DNA from: Psychrobacter sp. JCM 18901
GTDB lineage: Bacteria > Pseudomonadota > Gammaproteobacteria > Pseudomonadales > Moraxellaceae
Length of the DNA stretch: 64,000 nucleotides
Assembly (NCBI RefSeq): GCF_000586435.1
Contig: NZ_BAWH01000001.1
Coordinates: 124,001-188,000 of the forward strand
Direction: 5' to 3'
The position numbers were made by a program, and so were the translations under genes. The notes under the pieces are model-generated. The model was not told where the DNA came from. It searched no databases and saw nothing but the letters and a program-made list of their open reading frames with translations. Shown piece after piece: positions 1-10,068 of this stretch (position 1 is the first letter of the stretch; the number at the start of each line of letters is the position of its first letter).

Positions 1-1
1 A

Positions 2-705
2 TTGGCACTGTTTGTAGTGGCAGTATTAGTGACAGCGGTGGTTGGACTGGTATTCGGTCATAAGCTTGGCTACCAACGTGGCTCCATTCGATGGAAACAG
101 AAGCTAAGCAAGCAATCATCGATAGCACTGAAGCGACACAAGCACTAGAAGATTTGCGCCTTAGCAATAAGATAGCTACTAACCAAGCGGCAACTGCCAA
201 ACAAGAACTGGCTATCAGTTTGGCTAATTTAAAAGAACTGCGTGAAAGCCAGCAAGAACTAACAGTAGAAAATAAACAAGTGTCACAGCTCAATGAGCTA
301 TATTCAGATGTCATCCGTGAGAAAGGTGGTATGCCTTTACAGGTATTAGGTGCCAAAATTTCGCCATTACCTGAAAATGCTTTTGAGTATGGTTTTGATA
401 TTGGGATGCTAAGTAGCGATGGTCAAGCCAAACGCTTAAGGCCTGTATTGACGCTACTTAACAATGATGACCTTGTAGAAGTACCACTTGATCCTGCATA
501 CCATATGATCGAAGGTATCGTTCGGATACGTGGTCGCTTTGTAATGCCATCAGGCTTTAGACCATTGCAAGCAAAACTGACTTTGCAAGCTGGTGGTCAG
601 AAAGTAGAGCAATTGTATGACTGGAAGCTCGGTGATAGTGTGGATAACATGCTACCATCGCTCCTAGATTTACCAGAAGTTGATGAAAGTCCTATCGTAC
701 CTTAA
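2..705 (+). CDS. DUF6776-type membrane-anchored coiled-coil protein, 5' truncated and frameshifted
   Basis: The gene enters from outside the window. The first 90 bases, in reading frame 2, encode a transmembrane helix (LALFVVAVLVTAVVGLVF) and a short basic segment. The frame then changes at the AAA run near 95-97, and the rest reads from 91 as 204 residues. After the helix comes a coiled-coil stretch of about 75 residues rich in Lys, Glu, Leu and Gln, then a compact beta-rich C-terminal domain ending at 705. This single helix, coiled coil and small soluble domain is what I recall for DUF6776 proteins of gamma-proteobacteria, which have no known function. The shift fits one missing A. I know no role for it, and the neighbouring clp genes do not suggest one. 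Confidence 0.6.
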
Positions 706-856
706 TTACCTCATATTTTAATGAAATACTCAGTGACGATGCTGTGGTTGAAATCAAAGCACAATGACCTTAATTAGTGGTTGTGCTTTATACCATGCCT
801 TATCGCCTGCCTTAACATTCTCTATCTTAAACTTACCTTATAATTATATTTTGATT

Positions 857-1264
857 ATGATGAAAAAAATGATATCACAAGCCACGCCAACGGTTGCTGA
901 TTGGCACTTTCCCAATATGCCTGCTCATCGTGCACAAGACGGTGATACCGATGGCGAAACGTCACCGCAAGCAGATGTATTGGTCGCAGAGCCTGAAGTA
1001 GCCAAACCGCCCATGTATGCGGTCGTTATGTACAATGACACTACACGCCGATGGAGTTTGTTGTATACATATTGCAGTCAGAATTTCGTCATAGTATGGA
1101 TTCTGCAGTTGAGATTATGCTGACCATTCATAATAGCAGCAAAGGCATTGCTGGCATTTATCCCAAAGATATCGCCGAGACTAAGGCCAAAAAAAGTAAA
1201 TAGTCTGGCACATCGTGAAGGCTATCCCTTATTAACCCAAATCGAACCGCATCAAGGCGAGTAG
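857..1264 (+). CDS. clpS: ATP-dependent Clp protease adaptor ClpS (two frameshifts)
   Basis: ClpS binds the N-domain of ClpA and delivers N-degron substrates to ClpAP. After a variable N-terminal arm the family core is visible as PPMYAVVMYND. It continues in a second frame as MEFVVYILQSEFRHSMDSA, and after an A7 run (1189-1195) in a third frame as NSLAHREGYPLL up to the stop at 1262-1264. The first break fits loss of one base in a GACGAC pair near 1049, which restores the usual YNDDYTPMEFV core. The second fits one extra A. The corrected protein has about 135 residues, slightly longer than usual because of the N-terminal arm. I take the tandem ATGs at 857/860 as the start, because the frame upstream from 764 is not conserved-looking. 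clpA follows in the same direction, but 636 bases away. Confidence 0.85.
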
Positions 1265-1346
1265 AGCAATTTATTAGTTTCTTGTACTGATATATGGCTC
1301 TATTAAAGTTTTACCTACTGTTCCTTATTTCTAAGTAATCCTTCTC

Positions 1347-1374
1347 AAAGCTCACCTTTATAGTGAGCTTTTTC
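1347..1374 (+). terminator. Rho-independent terminator after clpS
   Basis: A nine-base perfect stem, AAAGCTCAC (1347-1355) with GTGAGCTTT (1363-1371), has a seven-base loop and runs into a T tract. It lies about 80 bases after the clpS stop, so clpS is probably transcribed separately from clpA. Confidence 0.75.
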
Positions 1375-1900
1375 GATTTTTCAGTCATTCCCCTTATATA
1401 CAAGTAGAATCTTTTAAAATAGATTTATTATCCATAGAGTCTTGATTTCTATAGCGAATAACCCTATCTATTAAACAGCCTATTCAATAGTCTTAGACTA
1501 AGTATCTCAGTTAAACTTGCTAAAACTCTGTCATTTCTAGCTTCTAAAATATCAATCTCTCTTTCTATCTAATCAGTTTTTCAACATTTAATATTCGTTA
1601 TTAGAGTTGTCGCTACTAGCTTGTAGCACGCTTTGATACATTTTAGTCTGTGTTAATAGATTGACTCCGTTGAAGTATCGTGTTGATATAAAGAAAAGCG
1701 GCCATGGATAGTTGTGATTACTGTTGGCTGATAGCGAGATTATAGTATTTAATCAATAGTCTACCGCTCACCTCATTTATTCATGACTTCTAATAATACG
1801 AATATAGCCCTTGAACAATTCATCTACCGCCCTGATTTACTTACTAACTCATTCATAAAACTATCAATTATAAAGATAGATATAACCGTAGGAAGTTGTT
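1375..1900. other. Intergenic region upstream of clpA, no gene seen
   Basis: This is AT-rich and has stops in all frames. It must hold the clpA promoter, but I see no convincing -35/-10 pair. The clpA start is preceded by GTAGGAAGTTGTT, an AGGA-type ribosome binding site. Confidence 0.4.
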
Positions 1901-4444
1901 ATGTTAAGTCGTCATCTTGAAGTTTCTCTACGTTTAGCAATGACGCTTGCGCGCCAAAAATCGCATGAGTATCTCACTGTTGAACACCTGCTTTTGGCCT
2001 TATTAGAAAATACTCATGCTGCCAATACGTTGACTGCTTGTAATGCTAATGTCTCGGCGTTGCGTACTGAGCTTGAGATTTATATTAATAAACACACGCC
2101 AACCATCGATGCTGATACAGAACAGTCACCACAGCCGACACAAAGCTTTGATCGTATCTTGCAACGTGCTATTTTTCACGTGCAGTCGATCGGTGGTGGT
2201 CGTTTGGTGGAAGGGTCTGATATTTTGGTCTCTATGTTTTCAGAGCACGATACTTATGCTGTCTACCTACTTAAAAAACAAGGCATCAGTCGCCTTGAGC
2301 TAACCCAGTATTTATCACACGGCCAAGATAAAGAAGAGCCTTCTGAATCACGCGGTTCTGCAGGTGCTGAGCGTCGTAGTGCCTCGGAAAAGACCAGCAA
2401 AGATCCATTGGTTGAATTTGCGACCAATCTAAACCAGCGAGCTGCCGAAGGTAAAACCGATCCTTTGATTGGTCGTGCCTCTGAGATTGAACGTGCCGCC
2501 CAAGTACTGTGCCGTCGTCGTAAAAATAACCCATTGCTAGTAGGTGAGCCTGGTGTAGGTAAAACCTCTATCGCTGAAGGTTTAGCATGGTTAATCATTA
2601 ACGATAAAGCACCAAAGCCACTTAACGGTTGCGTGATTTATAGCCTTGATATTGGCTCACTAATTGCGGGAACTAAGTATCGCGGTGACTTTGAAAAACG
2701 CATGAAGTCATTGCTTGATGCACTAAAGAAAAAATCAAATGCTATTCTTTTTATTGATGAAATTCATATGATTATTGGTGCTGGTTCATCTATGAGCAGC
2801 AACATGGACGTATCGAACCTTATCAAGCCAGCGCTTGCTAACGGTGAGCTACGTTGTATCGGTTCAACAACCTTTACTGAATATCGCCAAGTATTCGAAA
2901 AAGACCATGCATTGTCACGTCGTTTCCAAAAAAATCGATGTTAAAGAACCAAGTGTGGATGACACCATTGATATCCTGCGTGGTCTAAAACCTCGTTATG
3001 AAGAATTCCATAATGTTGAGTATACGGATGAAGCGTTGGTCACAGCGGTACAATTATCAGCCAAACATATTCATGAGCGTTTTTTTACCTGACAAAGCTA
3101 TTGACGTAATTGACGAAGCAGGTGCGTATAAGCGCTTAGGCGTAGTGCCTGATGTCGATGATATCGAAGCGGAAGAAAGTTTCATTGCTGATTTAGAGCA
3201 AGATTTTGATGCGCAGATTGATGCTGATATCGAAGGTATCGATGGTGATACAGATAATGAAATGCAGGATGAAGCAGCGACTGCGAAAGCGAGCGATAGT
3301 GCTAAATCAGCAGATGGTGTGAAATTATCAAAAGGTCAAAAGCCACCGATGAAAATTGATGTTGCTGATATCGAAGCTATTATTGCTAAATTGGCACGTA
3401 TTCCACCCAAATCTGTATCGAGTGATGACAAGAGTATCCTTGAACATTTAGATCGAGATCTGAAGCACTTGGTATTTGGTCAAGATGAGGCAATTGCCAC
3501 ATTGGCTGATGCTATCAAGCTATCACGTGCAGGATTAAAAGCACCAGATAAGCCAATTGGTTCGTTTATGTTTGCAGGTCCAACTGGTGTGGGTAAAACA
3601 GAAGTATCGCGTCAGCTAGCGAACCTGTTAGGTGTAGAGTTAGTACGCTTTGATATGTCAGAGTATATGGAAGCGCACACGGCATCACGCTTGATCGGTG
3701 CGCCTCCAGGTTATGTTGGCTATGATCAAGGTGGCTTACTTACTGAAAAAAATCAATCAGCATCCACATTGTGTGTTGTTGCTTGATGAGATTGAAAAGG
3801 CGCATCCAGATGTCTTTAACTTGTTACTACAAGTAATGGATCATGGTACGTTGACCGATAACAATGGTCGTGTAGCAATCTTTAAACAGGTCATCGTTAT
3901 TATGACAACGAACGTTGGTGCTGATAGTATCAGTCGCTCGTCAATGGGCTTCACGCAACAAGACCATAGCCGTGATAATACAGAGTCGCTGAAACGTGTC
4001 TTTACGCCAGAGTTCCGCAATCGCTTAGACGCTATAATTCAGTTCAATCCTCTAGATACATCAGTTGTTGTATCGGTCGTCGATAAGTTCTTGGTTGAAT
4101 TACAAGTACAACTTGATGATAAGCAAGTGACATTAGAGATTGATGATGATGTACGTGATTACCTAGCAGATAAAGGCTATGACCGTCTAATGGGTGCACG
4201 TCCGATGCAACGTCTGATTCAGGATGAAATCAAAAAACCATTGGCAAGTATGATTTTGTTTGGTGATTTGGTTAATGGCGGGGTAGTACATCTGACCTTA
4301 GAGCCTAAAGTCGATGATTCTCAAGAGAGTGATACGATGAAGCTTGATAAGGTATCAGACAAAGGCTCAGCTGATAGTCGTATTATTCTGACAGTCGTTG
4401 AAACTCATGAGCCACATCCTGATTCTGAGTCTCTTGCTAGCTAA
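1901..4444 (+). CDS. clpA: ATP-dependent Clp protease ATP-binding subunit ClpA (three frameshifts)
   Basis: ClpA is the hexameric AAA+ unfoldase that feeds ClpP. Visible in order are a Clp N-domain (residues 1-150), the first AAA module with Walker A GEPGVGKT (about residue 214) and Walker [11 protein letters not shown], and the second AAA module with Walker A GPTGVGKT, Walker [11 protein letters not shown] and the C-terminal small domain ([12 protein letters not shown]). The frame breaks at A7 2928-2934, T7 3080-3086 and A7 3746-3752. One base fewer in each run restores a continuous protein of about 847 residues. E. coli ClpA has about 758. The excess is largely an acidic, Asp/Glu/Ala-rich insert of roughly 65 residues between the two AAA modules (about 3150-3345). 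A perfect terminator follows. Confidence 0.93.
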
Positions 4445-4472
4445 GTTTTTTTGATATTGACATCATAAAAAC

Positions 4473-4503
4473 GCTACCGTATTACTGCGGTAGCCGTTTT
4501 TTA
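4473..4503 (+). terminator. Rho-independent terminator after clpA
   Basis: GCTACCG (4473-4479) pairs with CGGTAGC (4488-4494) and is followed by a T run, 29 bases after the clpA stop. Confidence 0.8.
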
Positions 4504-4504
4504 T

Positions 4505-4513
4505 TGCTATAAT
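4505..4513 (+). promoter_or_regulatory. Extended -10 promoter element upstream of ung
   Basis: TGCTATAAT is a perfect extended -10. It lies just after the clpA terminator and about 112 bases before the ung ATG. I see no good -35, as expected for an extended -10 promoter. Confidence 0.4.
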
Positions 4514-4624
4514 TCATCAACAAAGTGCACACCATTTTTTTGTTAGTATGATTATTTACAGTAAGCTAGCTTTAACGAAGCTATGGAACTTATAACAAGA
4601 TAACAAGTATAAAAAGGACACAAT

Positions 4625-5362
4625 ATGGAACTGTTTGATGAACCGACAACCAAGACTCCAGAACAAAAACAAGCGATTTTAGACAATGTCCGTTTACCAG
4701 AAGATTGGAAAATGGCATTAGCAGATGAATTAACGTCTGAAAATATGGACAATCTACGCGCATTTTTAAAGGAAGCCTATCAGTCAGACGACAGTATCTA
4801 TCCGCCTGCACCATTAATGTTCAATGCGCTGAACCTCACGCCTTTGTCACAAGTTAAAGTGGTAATCTTGGGCCAAGATCCTTATCATCGTCCAGGTCAG
4901 GCTATGGGGTTATCATTTTCTGTTCCTAAAGCCATTCCTAAGCCACCATCGTTAAATAATTTGCTCAAAGAAATGGCAGATGACATTGGCATTCGGCCTT
5001 CAGCGCATGGCGATTTGACATACTGGGCACAGCAAGGCGTTCTACTGCTTAATAGCTCACTAACTGTCCGAGAAGGCGAGCCAAACAGTCATCAGAATAA
5101 AGGTTGGGAGCAGTTTACTGATGCCGTCATCGATGCCGTCAATGAACAGACAAAGCATACCGTATTTATTTTGTGGGGTAGTAAAGCCCAGAAGAAAGGC
5201 AAGTATATCGATACGGATAAGCATTTGATTCTGACAGCGGTACATCCATCACCACTTGCAGCAAATCGTGGCGGCTTCTTTGGCACTAAACCTTTTTCTA
5301 AAACAAATGACTACTTGGTGCAGTATGGCCAAACTCCAATTGACTGGCAATTACCACAATAA
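4625..5362 (+). CDS. ung: Uracil-DNA glycosylase
   Basis: Ung removes uracil from DNA and starts base-excision repair. The 245-residue protein has the family's catalytic motif GQDPYH at about residues 83-88 (the Asp activates water), the LLLNSSLTV uracil-pocket strand and the DNA-binding motif HPSPLAANRGGFFG near the C-terminus. Length is normal for family 1 Ung. The ATG follows AAAAGGACACAAT, a good ribosome binding site. Its TAA stop (5360-5362) directly abuts the ATG of tadA, so the two are probably co-transcribed and translationally coupled. Confidence 0.95.
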   Translation: MELFDEPTTKTPEQKQAILDNVRLPEDWKMALADELTSENMDNLRAFLKEAYQSDDSIYPPAPLMFNALNLTPLSQVKVVILGQDPYHRPGQAMGLSFSVPKAIPKPPSLNNLLKEMADDIGIRPSAHGDLTYWAQQGVLLLNSSLTVREGEPNSHQNKGWEQFTDAVIDAVNEQTKHTVFILWGSKAQKKGKYIDTDKHLILTAVHPSPLAANRGGFFGTKPFSKTNDYLVQYGQTPIDWQLPQ

Positions 5363-5916
5363 ATGCAAAATATACAGAATATAAGCTTAGTGCCGTATCA
5401 ATCTTTAAATATTCAGGCCAGCACCTTTTGGTTAGCTGAAGATATTAAATGGATGCAACAAGCAATCCAACTTGCTAAACAAGGTGCTGAGCGAGGAGAG
5501 GTGCCTGTAGGTGCGGTATTGGTACATGAGCAGCAAGTTATTGGCCAAGGGTTTAATCAACCTATTAGTAGCCATGATGCTACTGCTCACGCAGAGATAG
5601 TTGCATTAAGAGACGCCTGTACGCGTTTAGAAAATTATCGACTGCCGCTACAGACTACTCTATATGTCACTTTAGAGCCTTGTACGATGTGTATCGGTGC
5701 TCTAATCCATGCGCGTGTAAACAAGTTGGTGTACGCAGCGAGTGAACCGCGTGCTGGGATGGTTGGTAGTCAAATGGACTTATCATTACAACCTTTTTAC
5801 AACCACAGTATTCAAGCCTATAGCGGGTTATGCAGCAAGCATAGCAGTCAAATACTAAAGACATTTTTTTTCGTGAGCGTAGGCAAGCGGCGAAAAAGAA
5901 TAAGGCCACTATGTAA
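5363..5916 (+). CDS. tadA: tRNA-specific adenosine deaminase TadA (3' frameshift)
   Basis: TadA deaminates the wobble adenosine of tRNA-Arg(ACG) to inosine and is essential in E. coli. The zinc and catalytic motifs are present: HAEIVAL (His ligand and proton-shuttling Glu) and EPCTMCIGA (PCxxC Cys ligands). The substrate motif AASEPRAGMVGS follows. The uncorrected frame runs on to 6031, but the family's C-terminal FFRERRQAAKK appears in another frame after the T8 run 5864-5871 and stops at 5914-5916. The corrected protein has about 184 residues. The run must really be 6 or 9 T. The first 27 residues are an extension before the usual start of the fold. The ATG used is contiguous with the ung stop. 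Confidence 0.88.
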
Positions 5917-5974
5917 ACTCAAAATACTAATAAACAAGATATCAGTCTTGGTGCTAGTGGTCACGATGATTTTT

Positions 5975-5983
5975 TGCTATAAT
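5975..5983 (+). promoter_or_regulatory. Extended -10 promoter element upstream of cmk
   Basis: TGCTATAAT, an extended -10, lies after tadA and 122 bases before the cmk ATG. It is the same nine bases as the element in front of ung. No clear -35 is seen. Confidence 0.4.
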
Positions 5984-6105
5984 ATTGCCCTATTTGATAG
6001 CACCCATCTTAATAGGCTATTAAAGACTTAACATGCGAATAAATATCGTTTTATTAATGACATATGATAAGCGATATAAGTAACGCATATTATTGAGTAA
6101 GTATT

Positions 6106-6873
6106 ATGACTAGTTCTACACCTGATAATGTTTTACTCAATACAGAGGATAGCCATACCTCATCAGTACGCTACCCTGTTATTTGTATCGATGGTCCCAG
6201 TGGCGCTGGTAAAGGTACGGTCACATGGCGTCTAGCACAAGTGTTAGGCTATCAGTTATTAGACTCTGGTGCGCTTTATAGAATTGTTGGGCTAAAAGCC
6301 TTTGAAGCGGGTTTAATCAGCGCAGATGCCAGCCAACCAATTGACGAAGATGCTGTATTAGCATTGACTGAAAGCTTGGAGATAGCGTTTGTACCGAACA
6401 ATGACTCAGGACGTGTAGATATCATTGTTAATGGACAAGCAGTAGGTGAGCAAGTACGCAATGAAACGGTCGGAGGCTATGCATCACAGATAGCTGTCTT
6501 TCCACAGGTTCGTCAAGCATTGCTAAAGCTACAACAAGATATGGCCACTCGTTCAGGTTTGGTTGCTGATGGTCGCGATATGGGTACGGTTGTTTTCCCA
6601 GATGCTGATGTTAAGGTGTTTTTGACGGCCAGTGCTGAAGCACGTGCAGAGCGCCGTGTGACTCAGTTATTGAACGCTGGTCAAACAGCAGATTTTGAAG
6701 CGATTTTAGCGACGATAAAAGAGCGTGATGACCGTGATGAAAATCGTAGTACAGCACCATCGAAGCCTGCGGCAGATGCATTATTACTTGATAGTTCAGA
6801 GCTTAGTGCTGATGCAGTATATGAGCAGGTCAAAAAGCATTGCCAAGATAAAGGTGTGTTTTTTAATAGTTAA
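6106..6873 (+). CDS. cmk: Cytidylate kinase
   Basis: Cmk phosphorylates CMP and dCMP using ATP. The P-loop GPSGAGKGT is at about residues 30-38, followed by the LLDSGALYR segment, the substrate motif DGRDMGTVVFPDA and the lid region AEARAERR. The protein has 255 residues; the first 25 form a non-conserved N-terminal extension before the usual start at the first beta strand. It is followed by rpsA, the widely conserved cmk-rpsA order in gamma-proteobacteria. Confidence 0.95.
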   Translation: MTSSTPDNVLLNTEDSHTSSVRYPVICIDGPSGAGKGTVTWRLAQVLGYQLLDSGALYRIVGLKAFEAGLISADASQPIDEDAVLALTESLEIAFVPNNDSGRVDIIVNGQAVGEQVRNETVGGYASQIAVFPQVRQALLKLQQDMATRSGLVADGRDMGTVVFPDADVKVFLTASAEARAERRVTQLLNAGQTADFEAILATIKERDDRDENRSTAPSKPAADALLLDSSELSADAVYEQVKKHCQDKGVFFNS

Positions 6874-7174
6874 TAAAAACAACATATTAAGTACTAAAAA
6901 GTTTCCTGTAGTCCCTGTTTTTAATGTAGAATTGTACAGTTGGAAGTTAGTGTTTTTTTAACGATTAATTATTTATTAGGCTCAGTTGATAAAATTTTGT
7001 TTGATAGAATAAAGCAAGACAGTTGTTGTTAGTAAGTTTAAATATGCGCTTATTACCAACAAACGTTTTTATATATGATTGCATAAGATATAAAACCAGT
7101 ATTCTCGTTTTATGCAATCATAAATTTGATCCGTACTGTGCTGGACAGGATACGGCTATACAAAGGTAGACATA
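6874..7174 (+). other. rpsA leader region
   Basis: These 301 bases contain no gene. They hold the rpsA promoter or leader, including a long perfect palindrome listed separately. The last bases before rpsA, AAAGGTAGACATA, give the ribosome binding site. Confidence 0.5.
7074..7122. repeat. 13-bp perfect inverted repeat in the rpsA leader
   Basis: TATGATTGCATAA (7074-7086) and its exact reverse complement (7110-7122) flank a 23-base spacer, ending 52 bases before the rpsA start. A second, overlapping pairing (TAAAAC with GTTTTA) is possible inside it. There is no T tract, so it is not a terminator. It could be an operator or an autoregulatory RNA hairpin for S1. Confidence 0.7.
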
Positions 7175-8863
7175 ATGGAATCATTTGCTGAACTATTTGA
7201 AGCGAGCATCGAAGAAACAGGCCTAGATATCGAGCGTGGCTCGGTTATCAATGGTACTGTTGTGGCCATCGATAGCGATTGGATCACAGTAGATACTGGT
7301 CTGAAATCTGAAGGTATCGTCGCTCGTGAAGAGTTTTTAAGCGAAGAAGGCGAACTTGAAGTTGAAGTTGGCGATAGTGTTGATGTCGTAGTTGAAGCGG
7401 TTGATAACGGCATGGGTCAAACCTTGCTGTCACGTGAAAAAGCTAAGCGTGTTGAAACTTGGAACTTCCTTGAAAAAATCGCTGATAACGATGAGATCGT
7501 AAAAGGTATCATTTCAAGCAAAGTTAAAGGCGGTTTCACTGTAGATATCGGTTCAGTACGCGCGTTCTTACCAGGTTCATTGGTAGATGTACGTCCTATC
7601 CGTGATACAACGCATCTAGAAGGCAAAGAGCTAGAATTCAAAGTCATCAAACTTGACCAGAAACGCAACAACGTTGTTGTTAGCCGTCGTGCAGTTATGG
7701 AAGCTGAAAACTCAGCTGAGCGCGAAGAGCTATTGAACAAGCTTGAAGAAGGCATCGAGATCGAAGGTATCGTTAAGAACCTTACTGATTACGGCGCGTT
7801 CGTTGATCTAGGTGGTATCGATGGTCTATTGCACATCACTGACATGGCATGGCGCCGTATCAAGCACCCATCTGAAGTTGTTGAAGTTGGCCAAGACCTA
7901 AAAGTTAAAGTATTGAAGTTTGACCGTGAACGCAACCGCGTTAGCCTAGGTCTAAAACAACTTGGTACTGATCCTTGGGATAACGTTGGCGGCACTTACC
8001 CAGTAGGTAGTGTTGTAAAAGCTCGCGTAACCAACTTGACTGACTATGGTTGTTTCGCTGAGATTTCTGAAGGTATCGAAGGTCTAGTACACGTATCAGA
8101 AATGGATCATACCAACAAAAACATCCACCCATCTAAAGTTGTTCAAGTGGGCGATGAAGTTGAAGTAATGATTCTTGATATCGATGAAGAACGTCGTCGT
8201 ATCAGCCTAGGTATCAAACAAACTCTAGCTAACCCATGGATGAGTTTGATAAAAAAACATGAGCGCGGTGATAAAATCACTGGTACGATCAAATCAATCA
8301 CTGACTTCGGTATCTTTATCGGTCTAGACGGTGGTATTGATGGTCTTGTTCATCTATCTGATATCTCTTGGAACGAAACTGGCGAAGATGCTATCCGTAA
8401 CTACAACAAAGGTGACACCGTTGAAGCAATGGTATTGTCTGTAGATGCAGAAGCCAACCGTATCAGCCTAGGCGTTAAGCAGTTAAGCTCTGATCCATTC
8501 AACGAATACCTAGTCAACAATGACCGTGGTGCTATCGTTAATGGTAAAGTAAAAGAAGTAGACGCTAAAGGCGCTACTATCGAACTTGCTGACGAAGTTG
8601 AAGCTTATCTACGTGCTTCTGAAATCCAACGTGACCGCGTTGAAGATGCAACTAAGCATCTGACTGTTGGTGATGACGTTGAAGCGAAAATTATCAGTGT
8701 TGATCGTAAAACACGCAACATCAACTTGTCTATCAAAGCGAAAGACGAAGCTGAAGAGCGTCAAGCGATTAAAGATCTTGGTAGCACGAACACTACTGCT
8801 GCTCCAGGTTCTGATGCACAGCCAAAAACGATTGGTGATTTGATCAAAGAGCAAATGCAGTAA
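7175..8863 (+). CDS. rpsA: 30S ribosomal protein S1
   Basis: S1 binds mRNA and brings it to the 30S subunit. The 562-residue protein carries six S1/OB-fold repeats, recognisable from repeated signatures such as [37 protein letters not shown] and the RISLG repeat ends. This matches the E. coli layout and length (557). The reading frame is intact, but residues around 8245-8257 read [11 protein letters not shown] where the family usually has an F in this NPW..F...H..GD segment. A T short before and an A long in the A7 run 8251-8257 would turn a normal SFDKK into SLIKK, so a cancelling pair of base-call errors is likely. A UUCG-loop terminator follows. Confidence 0.97.
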   Translation: MESFAELFEASIEETGLDIERGSVINGTVVAIDSDWITVDTGLKSEGIVAREEFLSEEGELEVEVGDSVDVVVEAVDNGMGQTLLSREKAKRVETWNFLEKIADNDEIVKGIISSKVKGGFTVDIGSVRAFLPGSLVDVRPIRDTTHLEGKELEFKVIKLDQKRNNVVVSRRAVMEAENSAEREELLNKLEEGIEIEGIVKNLTDYGAFVDLGGIDGLLHITDMAWRRIKHPSEVVEVGQDLKVKVLKFDRERNRVSLGLKQLGTDPWDNVGGTYPVGSVVKARVTNLTDYGCFAEISEGIEGLVHVSEMDHTNKNIHPSKVVQVGDEVEVMILDIDEERRRISLGIKQTLANPWMSLIKKHERGDKITGTIKSITDFGIFIGLDGGIDGLVHLSDISWNETGEDAIRNYNKGDTVEAMVLSVDAEANRISLGVKQLSSDPFNEYLVNNDRGAIVNGKVKEVDAKGATIELADEVEAYLRASEIQRDRVEDATKHLTVGDDVEAKIISVDRKTRNINLSIKAKDEAEERQAIKDLGSTNTTAAPGSDAQPKTIGDLIKEQMQ

Positions 8864-8897
8864 GCTGCAAACTATTGATATAAAAGTAATATAAAAA

Positions 8898-8922
8898 AAA
8901 GCGACTTCGGTCGCTTTTTTTT
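8898..8922 (+). terminator. Rho-independent terminator after rpsA
   Basis: AAAGCGA and TCGCTTT flank a C(TTCG)G tetraloop, followed by a T tract. It is 35 bases after the rpsA stop and separates rpsA from ihfB. Confidence 0.85.
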
Positions 8923-9188
8923 GTGATTAGATTTTATTAACACAGTTAGTAATAGAGGTTTTTAGCCAAATGGGCAAACTCTTATTCCCATTTACGTTAA
9001 TATCCGCTATCATTTGCACCATTGAGTAACGAGATGATAATTATAAGCTTTTTATAGTCATAATGTGGTTTTGAAGGCCAATTTTAAGAAATTCAGTCTT
9101 TATAATTCAATTATCTAAACGCATTTACGTACTATAGAGCGTTGACTTATCATCAGCTTATCCATCAATCAACAAGGCAAGCGTAATA

Positions 9189-9494
9189 ATGCAGCAAGCG
9201 ATTAACAAATCCGAATTTATTAGTAATTTGAGTGCAAACTGTGACAACATGGCAGATACCGTGGTTGATGACGCAGTGCGTGAAATCTTAAACTTGATGA
9301 CCCATACTTTAGCCAATGATGGCCGAGTCGAAGTTCGCGGATTCGGTAGTTTTTGTCTACATCATCGCCGCGCTCGTGTCGGACGCAATCCTAAAACGGG
9401 GGAGAGCGTACCAGTTCCTGCCAAAGCGATTCCACACTTCAAGCCAGGCAAGGCCTTACGCGAAGCAGTAAACGATACGGTAGCAAACGGTTAA
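9189..9494 (+). CDS. ihfB: Integration host factor beta subunit
   Basis: IhfB pairs with IhfA to bend DNA at specific sites. The 101-residue protein has the two N-terminal helices, the VEVRGFGSF strand turn and the beta-arm motif [19 protein letters not shown] with the intercalating Pro, ending HFKPGKALRE. Location after rpsA is the classical one and favours IhfB over HU. The 325-base gap before it (8864-9188) holds the rpsA terminator and a possible -35 TTGACT near 9143, but I see no clear -10. Confidence 0.93.
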   Translation: MQQAINKSEFISNLSANCDNMADTVVDDAVREILNLMTHTLANDGRVEVRGFGSFCLHHRRARVGRNPKTGESVPVPAKAIPHFKPGKALREAVNDTVANG

Positions 9495-9556
9495 TTAAAC
9501 CAGTACTGGCTATCTAACTGTCAAAATTTATCATTCCAAACTGAGGTAACTGTCTC

Positions 9557-9964
9557 ATGCGCTTTTTACTATTTGTATTGCTATTCTTGAGCTTTGCCTA
9601 TTCACTTGGTTTGGTATTGGCAAATAATACTGAGGTCGGAGTCAACCTACTGTTTTCACAAGCACCTACGATGAATCTAGGGTTGCTACTTATTTTGTGT
9701 TTGATGCTAGGTATTGTTATTGGTATTTTACTGGCATTGCTTATCTTTCGTGTGCTGCAAAATAAGTGGGAAATCTCACGTCTGCAAAAAGCAAACGCAA
9801 ATCTACAAGAGCAATTGACTCAAGCCAATACAGTTATCGATCGTCAAGCAAGCGCGCCAACAGTAGATGAAGCTGTTTATGGTGCTTCTGCTGCTAATGT
9901 GCAAAGTAGTGACGCAACTAGCCTAACTGAAGGCTCTACTCTGTCTAAGCGTAGACGAGATTAA
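9557..9964 (+). CDS. lapA: LapA (DUF1049) inner-membrane protein
   Basis: The 135-residue protein has an N-terminal hydrophobic helix (about 1-21), a short periplasmic turn (NNTEVGVNLLFSQAP), a second long helix (about 39-65), then a coiled-coil segment (WEISRLQKANANLQEQL) and a Ser/Ala-rich tail. This is the LapA layout. In E. coli LapA works with LapB to control LPS synthesis through FtsH and LpxC. It lies between ihfB and pyrF as expected, but lapB, which normally separates lapA and pyrF, is missing here. Confidence 0.85.
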   Translation: MRFLLFVLLFLSFAYSLGLVLANNTEVGVNLLFSQAPTMNLGLLLILCLMLGIVIGILLALLIFRVLQNKWEISRLQKANANLQEQLTQANTVIDRQASAPTVDEAVYGASAANVQSSDATSLTEGSTLSKRRRD

Positions 9965-10068
9965 GTCGTTAAGTGATTTTTTATGTGATCTGCTAGGTGA
10001 TAGCTTAACGATCGCAGTACTGACCTCAAATACGATACTTTGATAACTTCAAAATATATGGTAAAACC

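Noticed and set aside
764..856. N-terminal extension of clpS from an ATG at 764
   Set aside because: The extra residues are not ClpS-like and the tandem ATGs at 857/860 fit the family better.
2263..2598. Open frames antisense to clpA, and similar long antisense frames in rpsA, lysC, mfd and alaS
   Set aside because: They have no ribosome binding sites or recognisable domains and lie wholly inside well-identified genes.
2928..3752. Programmed ribosomal frameshifting at the A7/T7 runs
   Set aside because: Three sites in clpA alone, two in alaS and dozens of other sites, with no conserved stimulatory hairpin or Shine-Dalgarno signal, make programming implausible. A systematic run-length error explains them all.
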